Shown: positions 33,051 to 41,123 of the stretch, one piece after another
Numbering within the stretch: position 1 is the stretch's first letter
Layout: each line of letters opens with the position of its first letter
Source: Anaerolineaceae bacterium
Lineage (GTDB): Bacteria; Chloroflexota; Anaerolineae; Anaerolineales; Villigracilaceae
Length of the DNA: 59,251 nt
Direction of reading: 5' to 3'
Assembly (NCBI GenBank): GCA_003598975.1
Contig: QZIJ01000033.1
Span: 1-59,251 of the forward strand
Notes under the pieces: generated by a model
The model's input: the letters and a program-made list of their open reading frames with translations, nothing else
Database searches by the model: none
What the model was told of the DNA's origin: nothing
Program-made: the position numbers and the translations under genes

Positions 33051-33938
33051 ATGCCGTCCCAAAAGCATAACGCCGAACACACTGCCTTGGTCAAGTTGAT
33101 GGAGGCCGCCCGCGCCGTGGAAGCGGGCGAGTACCATTCCGACTTGCTGGCCGATTTGGTGAAAGCCCGCGACGAAATGGGACAATTGGCGCGCGTTTTC
33201 GATTCAGTGGCGCGCAACGTGACCGCACGCGACCGCCAGTTGAAGATGTTGCGGGTGGTTATCCCCATGGGCGTGGCGCTGTCCGCAGAAAAGAACTTCA
33301 ACCGCCTGCTCGAAACCGTGGTGGTGGAATCGCAAAAATTGACCAACGCCGATGGCGGCACCCTCTACCTGCTCGAAGAGGAACAACTTCGGTTTGTCAT
33401 CCTGCGCAACACCTCTCTCAAAATCAACATGGGCGGGAGCGGCGAACCCATCGCTTTCGATCCCGTCGCGTTGGTTCACGCGGACGGCTCTCCCAACCAT
33501 GCCAACGTCGCCTCCCACGTTGCCCTGACGCGTAAACGCATCAACATCGCGAATGCCTACCAGGCCGATGGCTTTGATTTCTCGGGCACAAAAGCCTTCG
33601 ATACCCGCAGTGGCTACCATTCCAAATCCTTCCTCACCATTCCCTTGACAGGCGAAGATGACCAACTCATCGGCGTCCTGCAACTCATCAACGCCAAGGA
33701 CCCAGAAAGCGGCCAGATCGTCCCGTTTGCATCCGATGACGCGCTCGAAGCGCTCGTCCTGCTGGCCTCCGCCGCGCTGGATGGTTATATTCGCGAGGCG
33801 AAACTGCGGCAGGAAATTGCCCAACTCCGCATCGAAATTGACGAGTCACGCCGCGCCAAACAGGTGGCAGAGATTACCGATACACAATACTTCAAGCGCT
33901 TGCAGGACCAGGCCCGCGCCATGCGCGAGAAAAAATGA
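33051..33938 (+). CDS. GAF-domain sensor with HAMP-like segment and shared C-terminal tail
   Basis: 295 aa, soluble. Residues about 18-65 are HAMP-like (GEYHSDLLADLVKARDEMG, then ARVFDSVARNVTARDRQLK). A GAF domain spans about 75-245 (NRLLETVVVESQKLTNADGG, SFLTIPLTGEDDQLIGVLQL). The last 40 residues (EIDESRRAKQVAEIT, then YFKRLQDQARAMRE) match the tail of the cNMP-binding protein at 39163-39891. Ligand unknown. GGA lies 5 nt before the ATG. Divergent from nadD. Confidence 0.85.
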   Translation: MPSQKHNAEHTALVKLMEAARAVEAGEYHSDLLADLVKARDEMGQLARVFDSVARNVTARDRQLKMLRVVIPMGVALSAEKNFNRLLETVVVESQKLTNADGGTLYLLEEEQLRFVILRNTSLKINMGGSGEPIAFDPVALVHADGSPNHANVASHVALTRKRINIANAYQADGFDFSGTKAFDTRSGYHSKSFLTIPLTGEDDQLIGVLQLINAKDPESGQIVPFASDDALEALVLLASAALDGYIREAKLRQEIAQLRIEIDESRRAKQVAEITDTQYFKRLQDQARAMREKK

Positions 33939-34047
33939 CCCTGCCGCTCGTTATCAATTCTGTAAGCGCAACCCAATCCCCTCCCAAATCCCCACTAAAA
34001 TAGCGAAACCAAATTTTCCGCTGTTGATTGGGCGGGACTGGAGAGCC

Positions 34048-35157
34048 ATGCGTATAACATTGCATCTTAAGATTCTGATTCTGATTTTGGTCACTGTCCT
34101 CGTCACTGCCTGTGACGTTGATCCCTCTCTACTGGGTGGGGCGGGAGGGGCGGCAGACCAACCCACACTCGAACCGACCCTCGAGGTGGTCATCCCCACC
34201 GAACCGCCTGTTGTCATCGAACCCGCCCCCATTCCTCCCACATTCGGGCACATCGCCTTTCTATCCGATCGCGATGGATCGAAAAACCTGTACGTGATGG
34301 ATGCCGCGGGCTCGGGCCTGATTCGTCTGACGAACGCCTCTTTCTTTGACGATGAGCCGCGTTGGTCACCCGACGGCGGGCGCGTGGCCTTTACATCCAC
34401 CGTGGACGGCAACACCGACGTCTACATTGTCAATGCAGATGGGAGCGGTCTCCTCCGCCTGACGGACGACCCCGCCAAAGATTCCTCGCCCTCCTGGTCG
34501 CCCGATGGAACGCGCCTCGCTTTCGAATCCATCCGTGACGGCAACTACGAAATCTATCGTGTCAACGCGGACGGAAGCGGGCTGACGCGCCTCACCGACG
34601 ACGCGGGCGGAGATAGCAATCCCCGCTGGTCGCCCGATGGATTCCACATTGCCTTCACTAGCAACCGCAACGGCAACTCCGACATCTTTCTCGTCAATAC
34701 AGATGGGGGTGGGCTTTTCGCGCTGACGAATGACCCGCTTCCATCCTCGGACCCTGCCTGGTCGCCCGATGGGACGCGTCTCGCGTACCGTTCCTGGCCG
34801 ACCAGCGATTACGCCAATATCTGCCTCGTCAACTTTGATGGCTCAGGCGCGACCTGTCCCGTGCAGGGAGGCGTCAACGGCGCGCCCGCCTTCTCGTCCG
34901 ATGGGACGCGTCTGGCCTTCCGCGTTGAGACGGGCATTGACGTGCTGTCCCTGCTGGATGGCACTCGCCGAACGCTGGTCACTGGCCTGGAAATTCGCGG
35001 CGACCCGGTCTGGTCACCGGAGGGGGCGCGGCTGGCTTTCCAGGCCAATGCGGGCGGGAACATGGAAATATTTTTTATTGTCATTGATACCAGCGAGATG
35101 ATCCGCCTGACGGATTTTCCCTCCTTCGATGGCGAGCCTGTTTGGACGCCGAATTGA
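34048..35157 (+). CDS. TolB/PD40-like beta-propeller lipoprotein
   Basis: 369 aa. Lipoprotein signal with lipobox LVTAC (Cys22), a Pro/Thr-rich linker, then seven or so PD40 repeats of the form WSPDGxRxAFxSxRDGNxxIYxVNADGSG. The repeats form a beta-propeller that usually binds proteins or glycans outside the membrane. ATG 34048 is selected because it gives the lipoprotein signal; the upstream start overlaps the GAF gene in another frame. Ends before a bidirectional terminator. Confidence 0.9.
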   Translation: MRITLHLKILILILVTVLVTACDVDPSLLGGAGGAADQPTLEPTLEVVIPTEPPVVIEPAPIPPTFGHIAFLSDRDGSKNLYVMDAAGSGLIRLTNASFFDDEPRWSPDGGRVAFTSTVDGNTDVYIVNADGSGLLRLTDDPAKDSSPSWSPDGTRLAFESIRDGNYEIYRVNADGSGLTRLTDDAGGDSNPRWSPDGFHIAFTSNRNGNSDIFLVNTDGGGLFALTNDPLPSSDPAWSPDGTRLAYRSWPTSDYANICLVNFDGSGATCPVQGGVNGAPAFSSDGTRLAFRVETGIDVLSLLDGTRRTLVTGLEIRGDPVWSPEGARLAFQANAGGNMEIFFIVIDTSEMIRLTDFPSFDGEPVWTPN

Positions 35158-35176
35158 GTGGACACAAGCAAGAATC

Positions 35177-35209
35177 AAGCGAGCCGCCTGAATGTGGCGG
35201 CTCGCTTTT
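35177..35209. terminator. Bidirectional terminator between convergent genes
   Basis: AAGCGAGCCGCC and GGCGGCTCGCTT with a 7-nt loop and TT on the plus side. It separates the PD40 lipoprotein from the minus-strand binding-protein gene. Confidence 0.85.
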
Positions 35210-35232
35210 CTAAGGTGGTTGAAGTCCGAATC

Positions 35233-36033
35233 TTACTTGAATGGGAGTTCGAATGTCTCGGCAGGGATCCCGTTCCAGTAGGCCGCGAACGGCTCAAAGG
35301 TCAGGGATGAATCGCCCCAATCTGTCAGTCGGTAGGGACCGGTGCCAACGGCCGTCCCCAGCGAGGTGCCGAAGTAGTCTGTGTCGAAAGCGGCCGGGCT
35401 GACTATGAAGAAGGCAGGGTTGACCAGTTTCGCCACAAAGTTTGCGTCGGGTTTGGTCAGGTGGATGAGCACGGTGTATTCATCCACTTTTTCGGCGCCG
35501 TCAACATTGGATTTTGGCGAGCCATCCTCGTTTGTTTCGCCTTTGAAGCCGCCGAAGATGGAACCCCAGGCGGCGTATTCCCCTGTGCCGTGCGCGGGAT
35601 CGTTCTTGTCGAACCAGCGGTTGAAGTTGGCGATGACGGCATCCGCATTGAAAGGTGTGCCATCATGGAAGGTGACGCCCTGTCGCAGGGTGAAGATGTA
35701 ATCGAGTCCGTCATCCGAGACGGTCCACGATGCGGCCAGGGCTGGCACGAGTCCTTCGGTGTCCAATTTCACAAGGCCTTCGTACAGATACTCCACCACG
35801 AGGAGCGAGTCGGCATCCGTGGCATTGGCAGGATCGAGCAGGATATCTTTGATAATCGTGACCCCGGCGGCCGCGGGCTCCTCGCCGCCTCCGTTGTTGG
35901 TGGCTGGTTCGGAAACGGGTGTGGCCTGACTGCCACCCTGGTTTCCTGCGCCATCAGGTGCGCCACAGGCGGTCAACAGCAATGCGGTCAGGGTCAACAA
36001 CACGAACAGGGTTTGGAAGATGGTTTTTTTCAT
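35233..36033 (-). CDS. Peptide ABC-transporter binding protein, C-terminally truncated
   Basis: 266 aa, about half the length of an SBP_bac_5 (OppA/DppA) protein. Lipobox LLTAC near residue 23 and a Gly/Asn-rich linker precede a normal N-terminal lobe: LYEGLVKLDTEGLVPALA, then FTLRQGVTFHDGTPFNADAV and GTGPYRLTDW. The frame stops soon after FEPFAAYWNG, where lobe II would continue. AGAGG lies a few nt before ATG 36033. No permease genes adjoin it. It may be a decayed remnant or a shortened sensor subunit. Confidence 0.78.
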   Translation of the reverse strand: MKKTIFQTLFVLLTLTALLLTACGAPDGAGNQGGSQATPVSEPATNNGGGEEPAAAGVTIIKDILLDPANATDADSLLVVEYLYEGLVKLDTEGLVPALAASWTVSDDGLDYIFTLRQGVTFHDGTPFNADAVIANFNRWFDKNDPAHGTGEYAAWGSIFGGFKGETNEDGSPKSNVDGAEKVDEYTVLIHLTKPDANFVAKLVNPAFFIVSPAAFDTDYFGTSLGTAVGTGPYRLTDWGDSSLTFEPFAAYWNGIPAETFELPFK

Positions 36034-36060
36034 GGGTTCCTCTCTGGTTGGAATTTTACT

Positions 36061-36088
36061 TTGTTCTGGCTGATACTCATTGTATAAT
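36061..36088 (+). promoter_or_regulatory. Promoter of the cyclase gene, probably leaderless
   Basis: TATAAT (36083-36088) lies 7 nt before the cyclase ATG at 36096; TTGTTC (36061-36066) is a weak -35 with a 16-bp spacer. Transcription would start next to the ATG. Confidence 0.6.
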
Positions 36089-36095
36089 ATTTCGC

Positions 36096-37634
36096 ATGTT
36101 GCCTTCAACATCTCCTTTGGAAGCCATTGAAACTCGGTTGCGTTCTCTTCTGCCTGCGGATCTGTACGCGGCCGCATGGGTGGATCCCTCTCCAACAACG
36201 CTGGAGAAGGTCTTCGAGCATTTGCGGACCCTGCAACGCATCCTGCACGATTATTCGTCCCGCCAGATTTCGGAACACCCACCGAAGCCGGGCGAGGTGC
36301 GTTTTTCCTGGCAGCGCGGATCGTTGATGTTCACAGACATGGCGGGTTTCACACGTTTGATGGAGGCCAACGCCGCGTTTGGAAAAGCGGGGGCGCAAAA
36401 CCTTTTGAAGGTGCTGAATTCCTATTTTTCCGAAATGCTGGAGATCATCAGCAAATCCGGCGGGGATTTGCTGGAATTCACAGGCGATGCCCTGCTGGCG
36501 CTCTTTCCTGCGGATGAAAAGCGCAACGATACCGAGCAGGCGGTGCGCGCGGGACTGCGGATGCAGAGGGCGATGGCAGACTTCGATGCCATCGAGACTC
36601 CGCAGGGACACCTGCACCTGGGGATGCGCGTCGGCATCCACAGCGGACGCTTCCTCATGGCGGACCTCGGGACGCCACGCCGCATGGAACATGTGTTGCT
36701 CGGGACGGCGGTGCAACAGGCCAAATTGACGGAAAGCAACGGCGCGGCAGAACGTGTCTGTCTTTCGGAAAAAGCCTTCCAGCGGGTGAGCAGTGATTTC
36801 CGCTTCGAGGAGGGCAAACCAGGCTATCATCTCGTGGTTGATGACCTGTCCGAGGAACAACTGGGCGAGTACGAGATCACGCCGCGCCGCCGCATGGCCA
36901 GTTCGGTGTTGTTCGAGCGCAGTGTAGCGGGGATGATGAGCGAGATTCAAGGGGCGCTCAAGTCCATTGAACCGCTGGCGAGTTTCCTGCCGCAACCGGT
37001 GCTCAGCCTGCTGGTGGAGAGTGCCGCTGACAGGCGCATCCCGCCTGATTTTCCCGAGCCGACGGTTGTCTTTGTCAACTTCATTGGCCTGCCCGAACTG
37101 GTGGATCGCGCCCTGCCGGGCGAGGAACTCAAGGTGGTCAGCAGTTTTTCGCGCGCCTTTGCCCAGATCAACGCGGCGGTGGAAGCGCGCGGCGGCATGT
37201 TGAAGAAGATCACCTACCATCTTTCGGGATCGGACATTGTCATTTATTTCGGCGTGCCCACCGCACATACCAACGACCCGGTACGGGCGGCGCAGGCCGC
37301 GCTGGCCATCCGTGAGATCATTACGAATATCAAGCCGCCCACGGTGGCAAACTTTCAACCCGAGATTCGCTGTCAGATCGGCATTTCGAGCGGACCCTGC
37401 TTCGTGGCAGAGATCGGCGAACCGCGTGGCCGCCGCGAGTTCAACGTGCTCGGCGACACGGTCAACACCACGGCGCGGTTGATGGATCGCGCGGAGAAAA
37501 ACCAGATCTTGTTGAGCGCTCGAGTTCACGAAGCCATTGCTCCTTTTTTCGAATGCAACGCACTGGAGGCGGTTTCGCTCAAAGGCAAGAGCGCACCCGT
37601 CCCCATTTTTGAGTTGGTGGGATCGAAAGCGTAA
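36096..37634 (+). CDS. Class III nucleotide cyclase with two complementary catalytic domains
   Basis: 512 aa, no membrane segment. Domain 1 (about 75-240) keeps both metal Asp positions (FTDMAGFTRLM and GDLLEFTGDALLALF) but has Q/K where the transition-state Asn/Arg should be (GTAVQQAKL). Domain 2 (about 325-510) has lost the first Asp (VVFVNFIG) but keeps the Asn and Arg (LGDTVNTTARL). One composite site, as in mammalian adenylyl cyclases, is likely. The Asp in GDTVN favours ATP as substrate. It is convergent with an operon encoding a cNMP-binding protein. Confidence 0.88.
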   Translation: MLPSTSPLEAIETRLRSLLPADLYAAAWVDPSPTTLEKVFEHLRTLQRILHDYSSRQISEHPPKPGEVRFSWQRGSLMFTDMAGFTRLMEANAAFGKAGAQNLLKVLNSYFSEMLEIISKSGGDLLEFTGDALLALFPADEKRNDTEQAVRAGLRMQRAMADFDAIETPQGHLHLGMRVGIHSGRFLMADLGTPRRMEHVLLGTAVQQAKLTESNGAAERVCLSEKAFQRVSSDFRFEEGKPGYHLVVDDLSEEQLGEYEITPRRRMASSVLFERSVAGMMSEIQGALKSIEPLASFLPQPVLSLLVESAADRRIPPDFPEPTVVFVNFIGLPELVDRALPGEELKVVSSFSRAFAQINAAVEARGGMLKKITYHLSGSDIVIYFGVPTAHTNDPVRAAQAALAIREIITNIKPPTVANFQPEIRCQIGISSGPCFVAEIGEPRGRREFNVLGDTVNTTARLMDRAEKNQILLSARVHEAIAPFFECNALEAVSLKGKSAPVPIFELVGSKA

Positions 37635-37674
37635 TTCGGTAAATCACAAATTTGACTCAATCATTTGCGCATCC

Positions 37675-37756
37675 GTCATTGCGAGCGTTCGGTGCGAAGC
37701 AATCCCGTGTTTCGAGGAGATTGCTTCGAGCGGAAGAACGCCGCTCTCGCAATGAC
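37675..37756. repeat. GTCATTGCGAG-type palindromic repeat, copy 2
   Basis: Starts GTCATTGCGAGCG and ends CGCTCTCGCAATGAC, with GAAGCAATC / GATTGCTTC inside. Same family as 9923-10042. It lies between the convergent cyclase and winged-helix genes. Confidence 0.88.
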
Positions 37757-37767
37757 GACAGGCAACA

Positions 37768-38127
37768 CTACTTCTTCAATTTATCATCCAACGCTGACCA
37801 GATTCCGCTGGCGAGCGTGCTTCCAGACTTGGCTTTGAGATTCACTTTGTAAACGGCTTTCGCACCTTCGCCGAGGCGCGTCAGCCAGGCTTGCTGTGTA
37901 AGGGTGTCAAGTGACCGGTCAAGGTCCGCGCGGGAGAGGCGCTCGTTTTCGGGCATGCCGTCCATGGCCTCGCAGAGTTGGGGATAGTTCATCTGTAATT
38001 GACGCAACATGAGGCGCATGATCTTGCGCAGGGCGGGGGGCAGGTCTGCCAGGTCGAGCGCGGTGATGCCGCCCTCCCTGCGTTTGTCTTCTATCTGGTT
38101 TTGCAACCGATCAAATAAGCCGGGCAT
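37768..38127 (-). CDS. Small winged-helix-like protein, partner of MinD-like ATPase 1
   Basis: 119 aa. The centre (DLPPALRKIMRLMLRQLQMNYPQL, then ERLSRADLDRSLDTLTQQAWLTRL) looks like a winged helix, ending in a beta wing (VYKVNLKAK). The same core occurs in the 91-aa protein at 45203-45478, which is also next to a MinD-like gene. It is the last gene of the tight five-gene minus-strand operon. DNA or protein binding is possible; function unknown. Confidence 0.75.
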   Translation of the reverse strand: MPGLFDRLQNQIEDKRREGGITALDLADLPPALRKIMRLMLRQLQMNYPQLCEAMDGMPENERLSRADLDRSLDTLTQQAWLTRLGEGAKAVYKVNLKAKSGSTLASGIWSALDDKLKK

Positions 38128-38136
38128 TTTCGCCTC

Positions 38137-38349
38137 CTAATATAGCTCGGGCATGGAAATCGGCTCTGGCTGGGGTTCGCACTCGCCGCACCAGACCACG
38201 TTCGCGACGGCCAGCCCCTTGGGGACGTTGTTTGCACCGACATACATGGAGATGAACGTGGACATCGTTTTGAGATGTTCCTTGCAGACGAAACGACCGC
38301 AGAACGAGCAGGCGGCGCGCGGTTCCTCTTCGCAATACCAACATTTCAT
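38137..38349 (-). CDS. B-box-like zinc-finger protein
   Basis: 70 aa. CWYCEEEPRAACSFCGRFVCKEH near the N-terminus and CGEC near the C-terminus give the Cys/His pattern of a B-box-type or DUF2180-like zinc finger. No other domain. It sits between the MinD-like ATPase and the winged-helix gene with gaps of 9-10 bp, so it is certainly part of the operon. A protein-protein adaptor role is inferred. Confidence 0.78.
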   Translation of the reverse strand: MKCWYCEEEPRAACSFCGRFVCKEHLKTMSTFISMYVGANNVPKGLAVANVVWCGECEPQPEPISMPELY

Positions 38350-38359
38350 GGAGCGCCTC

Positions 38360-39151
38360 CTATTTGACCTCGAGAACGGCCGCGGCCACCCGACGCAGTT
38401 CCTTCGACCAATCGTGGTCGGGGAATCGCAGGGAGAAGAGATCCTTGCTGGCGTTATCGGCCATGTCGAAACTGAGCGGCAGGATGCCGGTCAGCGGGGC
38501 TTTGTAGGCGTTTTCGATTTGTTGTTTCAGATCATTGTAATCATATTTATTCGGGACGGCCTTGTTCACCATCAGCAGGAGGTTGGTCACGTCCAGACTG
38601 CGCGCAATGTCCACGGTGACGGCTGTGCCTTGAAAATCCTGGTTATCGGGGCGCAGGATGATGAGCAGGATGTCGGAGATGGCGATGGAGAGGAGCGTCT
38701 CCTCGTTCAGGCCGGGATGCGTGTCAATGAACAGGTAATCCAGTTTCATATCGGAGATCAAATTCTGCAACCCCTCGTTCAGGCGATTCACATCGTAGCC
38801 CTCGCGCAGAACACGGCTGATCTCACGTCCGCGGATGCTGGAGGGAATGAGCCACAGGTTTGTGCCTGCCAGTTTTTTGCGTCCTTCCGCGTCCTTCTCC
38901 GTCGCGGCTCTTTCGCCGACGGGATGCGCCACTTCCTTGATCTCACATTGGCCGTGTAAAAAATCGTTCAGCGTACGCCCCATGCTGTTCTCATCCAGGC
39001 CAAACAGCACATGAATGCCCGGGGACTGGATGTCGGTATCCACCACGCCGACGCGTTTTCCCGCGAGGGCGGCCTGCGCGGCCAGGTTGGCGGTGGTGTT
39101 CGATTTGCCCGTTCCCCCGCGGAACGAATGAATGGAAACGATTTTTCCCAT
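38360..39151 (-). CDS. MinD/ParA-like ATPase 1
   Basis: 263 aa. Deviant Walker A SFRGGTGKSNTT at residues 9-20 has Arg where MinD/ParA proteins keep the signature Lys. Switch I VVDTDIQSPG and Walker B FIDTHPGLNEETL are intact. It closely resembles 44396-45151 over the whole length. A stretch (AATEKDAEGRK) absent from the paralogue comes from a repeat-like DNA segment (38871-38916). No clear C-terminal amphipathic membrane helix is seen. Likely partners are the cNMP-binding and winged-helix proteins beside it. Confidence 0.87.
   Translation of the reverse strand: MGKIVSIHSFRGGTGKSNTTANLAAQAALAGKRVGVVDTDIQSPGIHVLFGLDENSMGRTLNDFLHGQCEIKEVAHPVGERAATEKDAEGRKKLAGTNLWLIPSSIRGREISRVLREGYDVNRLNEGLQNLISDMKLDYLFIDTHPGLNEETLLSIAISDILLIILRPDNQDFQGTAVTVDIARSLDVTNLLLMVNKAVPNKYDYNDLKQQIENAYKAPLTGILPLSFDMADNASKDLFSLRFPDHDWSKELRRVAAAVLEVK
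38871..38916. repeat. Repeat-like insert inside the MinD-like gene
   Basis: A TTTTTTGCGTCCTTCCGCG-type segment typical of dispersed repeats. It encodes about ten residues not found in the paralogous ATPase at 44396-45151. Confidence 0.5.
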
Positions 39152-39162
39152 ACGAGAGTCTC

Positions 39163-39891
39163 CTATGATTTATCCTTGCGTTGTTCGCGAATTCTTTGCG
39201 CCTGTAATTTTAATTTGGAATAGAACTCCGTGCCGGTCAATTCCTCGAACTCCTGCTTGCGCCGCGCTTCGTCAATGGCGAGGGCGAGTTTCTGCACCTC
39301 TTGCTTCAACTGGTCTTCGCGCGCCTTCACGCCTTTCACCATCTGGAAAAAGGCCGAAAGCATCTGCCCGGCCTTATCCTCATCTGACTCGGCCTGCTCG
39401 GGTTGCATCTGCTCCATGATGGAGTAATCACCCTCGGCGATCTTTTTGCTCCATTCGATGGCCTTCTGGATATAGGTGGATGCGAACCGCAGGCGGGACG
39501 AAAGACTTTGCAAAAGAACGAGCGACACGTCCGGGCGTTGATCGAGCAACTCGAAAAAGGCCTCCCGCTTCAATTCCAGGACCTCCGAGTCGGTCGCTGC
39601 GATGACACTCGCCGAACGCGGTTCCTGGTCGAACAGCGACATCTCGCCGATGGCCTCGCCCGGTCCGCAGAGATTGAGCACCACTTCACCACCCTGTTTT
39701 TCCTCGCGCACGATCTTGAGCCTGCCCTCATCGATGATGTACAGCGCGTCGCCGCGGTCTCCGCGACGGAAGAGTACCTCGTTTTCTGTCAGTTTGTGGT
39801 GCGTCATCTTTTGCGCCAGGGCTTCGAGCACTTCGTTGGGCAGGCCCTGGAATAGGAAGGCTTTTTTAAGGCGGGTAATTTGGCTGTTCAT
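39163..39891 (-). CDS. Cyclic-nucleotide-binding protein with HAMP-like segment and shared tail
   Basis: 242 aa. A cNMP domain spans residues about 10-130 with the phosphate-binding cassette GEAIGEMSLFDQEPRSASV. There is no Crp helix-turn-helix, so it is not a normal transcription factor. Next come an EGDYSIMEQM / SAFFQMVKGVKAREDQLK HAMP-like coil (about 150-205) and a tail (AIDEARRKQEFEELTGTEFY, then KLQAQRIREQ) matching the GAF protein's tail. The gene overlaps the PrsW-like gene by 4 bp and precedes the MinD-like gene by 11 bp. Confidence 0.87.
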   Translation of the reverse strand: MNSQITRLKKAFLFQGLPNEVLEALAQKMTHHKLTENEVLFRRGDRGDALYIIDEGRLKIVREEKQGGEVVLNLCGPGEAIGEMSLFDQEPRSASVIAATDSEVLELKREAFFELLDQRPDVSLVLLQSLSSRLRFASTYIQKAIEWSKKIAEGDYSIMEQMQPEQAESDEDKAGQMLSAFFQMVKGVKAREDQLKQEVQKLALAIDEARRKQEFEELTGTEFYSKLKLQAQRIREQRKDKS

Positions 39892-41030
39892 TTGGTTTCC
39901 CCTTTCAACGTGGATTCAGCCACGCGTTGATTCAAGGCAGTCCACACGCCTGTGCCAGCCGCTTCGCGCGGCGCCTTTTGAAGCTGCAGAATTGCCTCCA
40001 ACTGTCCCCATAGTGGACTGACATTTTCTGGAAACATGTTTCGCAGAAATAACATGCAGTACGTTCCCAGTTTCTTGCGGTTTTCATTCATCTTTTCGCG
40101 CAGGGAGGTCACCTGTTCCTCGGCGGCCTGGCGCAATTTTTCGTCATGGTGTTTTTCGGCAGTCTTTTTGTAAATTCCCATCTGTGCCTGCGCCAGTAAC
40201 ATTTCTCTTGCCAGCGCGGTTTTGTATTCACCAAAGAGTTTCTTGAAATCCTCGAGCACTTTATCCAGGGTATCCAGTTTCTGAACCACAGAGGCTTCGT
40301 GTGTTGTGACCGTTTCTGTGCGGGTAATGGCCGCATCCTCGCGTTTTAATTGTTCCTCCACCCAGCCGCGCAGGTCCTTCAGTCCCTGGCGGATGATCAG
40401 GTAGATGATAAAACCGCCGCCAACTCCCAGCACGATTGCCACCAAAAGTGGAGCGCGGTTGCTGACCAGATTATTGAAGGTCATGTGAAGCGACATGGCA
40501 ATGAGGATGCCGAGAAGCAGGGTCAGTTGTCGGCGCCTGGAACTGGAGCGCTCGAAACGTGAGTAACCCAAAGCGATGCCGATCAGGCCGCTGGCGGTGG
40601 CATGGATGAGGTTGGTGGATAGGACGCGCATTAATGCTAGCGAAACGGCCATGGATGGATTTCCGAAAACATACTCGGCATTTTCGACAATGGCAAACCC
40701 GATTCCCACCGTGAAGCCGTAGATGGCGCCATCCACGAAATAGGTGAAATCGTCGCGGCGCACGAGATAAAAGAGAATCGCGCCTTTCAGAATCTCCTCC
40801 AGAATGGGGGCGCTGAAACGCACCACCTGATCTGTGGTGAGGATGCCTGTCCGAATCAGATTGGACTGAATGACATAGGCCAGCAAATAGGCCACCAGTC
40901 CCCAGATGAAGCAAACATAGATCAATCGGACTTTGCGCGTTTCGAAGTAATCGCGCTTGGATACCCAGATCAGGTACCCAATGGGGATGAGCAAGGCAAC
41001 GGCCAGGGCTGGGATGGATGCCAGTGACAT
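39888..41030 (-). CDS. PrsW-family intramembrane protease with long cytoplasmic C-terminus
   Basis: 380 aa. About eight membrane segments in the first 230 residues carry the PrsW motifs: APILEEILKG (EE-x3-K), FAIVENAEY, NLIHATASG and LHMTFNN. The last 150 residues are charged and coiled-coil-like (VVQKLDTLDKVLEDFKKLF). PrsW proteins are glutamic intramembrane proteases; some cleave anti-sigma factors. It is the first gene of the operon with the cNMP receptor and MinD-like ATPase, and an anti-sigma factor lies 2 kb upstream. Confidence 0.85.
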   Translation of the reverse strand: MSLASIPALAVALLIPIGYLIWVSKRDYFETRKVRLIYVCFIWGLVAYLLAYVIQSNLIRTGILTTDQVVRFSAPILEEILKGAILFYLVRRDDFTYFVDGAIYGFTVGIGFAIVENAEYVFGNPSMAVSLALMRVLSTNLIHATASGLIGIALGYSRFERSSSRRRQLTLLLGILIAMSLHMTFNNLVSNRAPLLVAIVLGVGGGFIIYLIIRQGLKDLRGWVEEQLKREDAAITRTETVTTHEASVVQKLDTLDKVLEDFKKLFGEYKTALAREMLLAQAQMGIYKKTAEKHHDEKLRQAAEEQVTSLREKMNENRKKLGTYCMLFLRNMFPENVSPLWGQLEAILQLQKAPREAAGTGVWTALNQRVAESTLKGETK

Positions 41031-41072
41031 GAAAAGTATGATACCTTATTCCGTAACAGAAAAAAATGGAGC

Positions 41073-41104
41073 GAGGCGACAGCGAAACAATTCGCTGTCG
41101 CCTC
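41073..41104 (-). terminator. Terminator of the Gly-rich propeller lipoprotein gene
   Basis: GAGGCGACAGCGAA, ACAA, TTCGCTGTCGCCTC: 14-bp perfect stem. On the minus strand a TTTTTTT run follows after a few bases. Confidence 0.9.
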
Positions 41105-41123
41105 TATTGTTACTCCGTGCGGA

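Noticed and set aside
36105-37529. 474-aa minus-strand open frame
   Set aside because: Antisense to the cyclase; only the plus frame shows catalytic motifs.
39163-39891. Crp/Fnr-type transcription factor
   Set aside because: The cNMP domain is followed by a coil and the shared tail, not by a helix-turn-helix.
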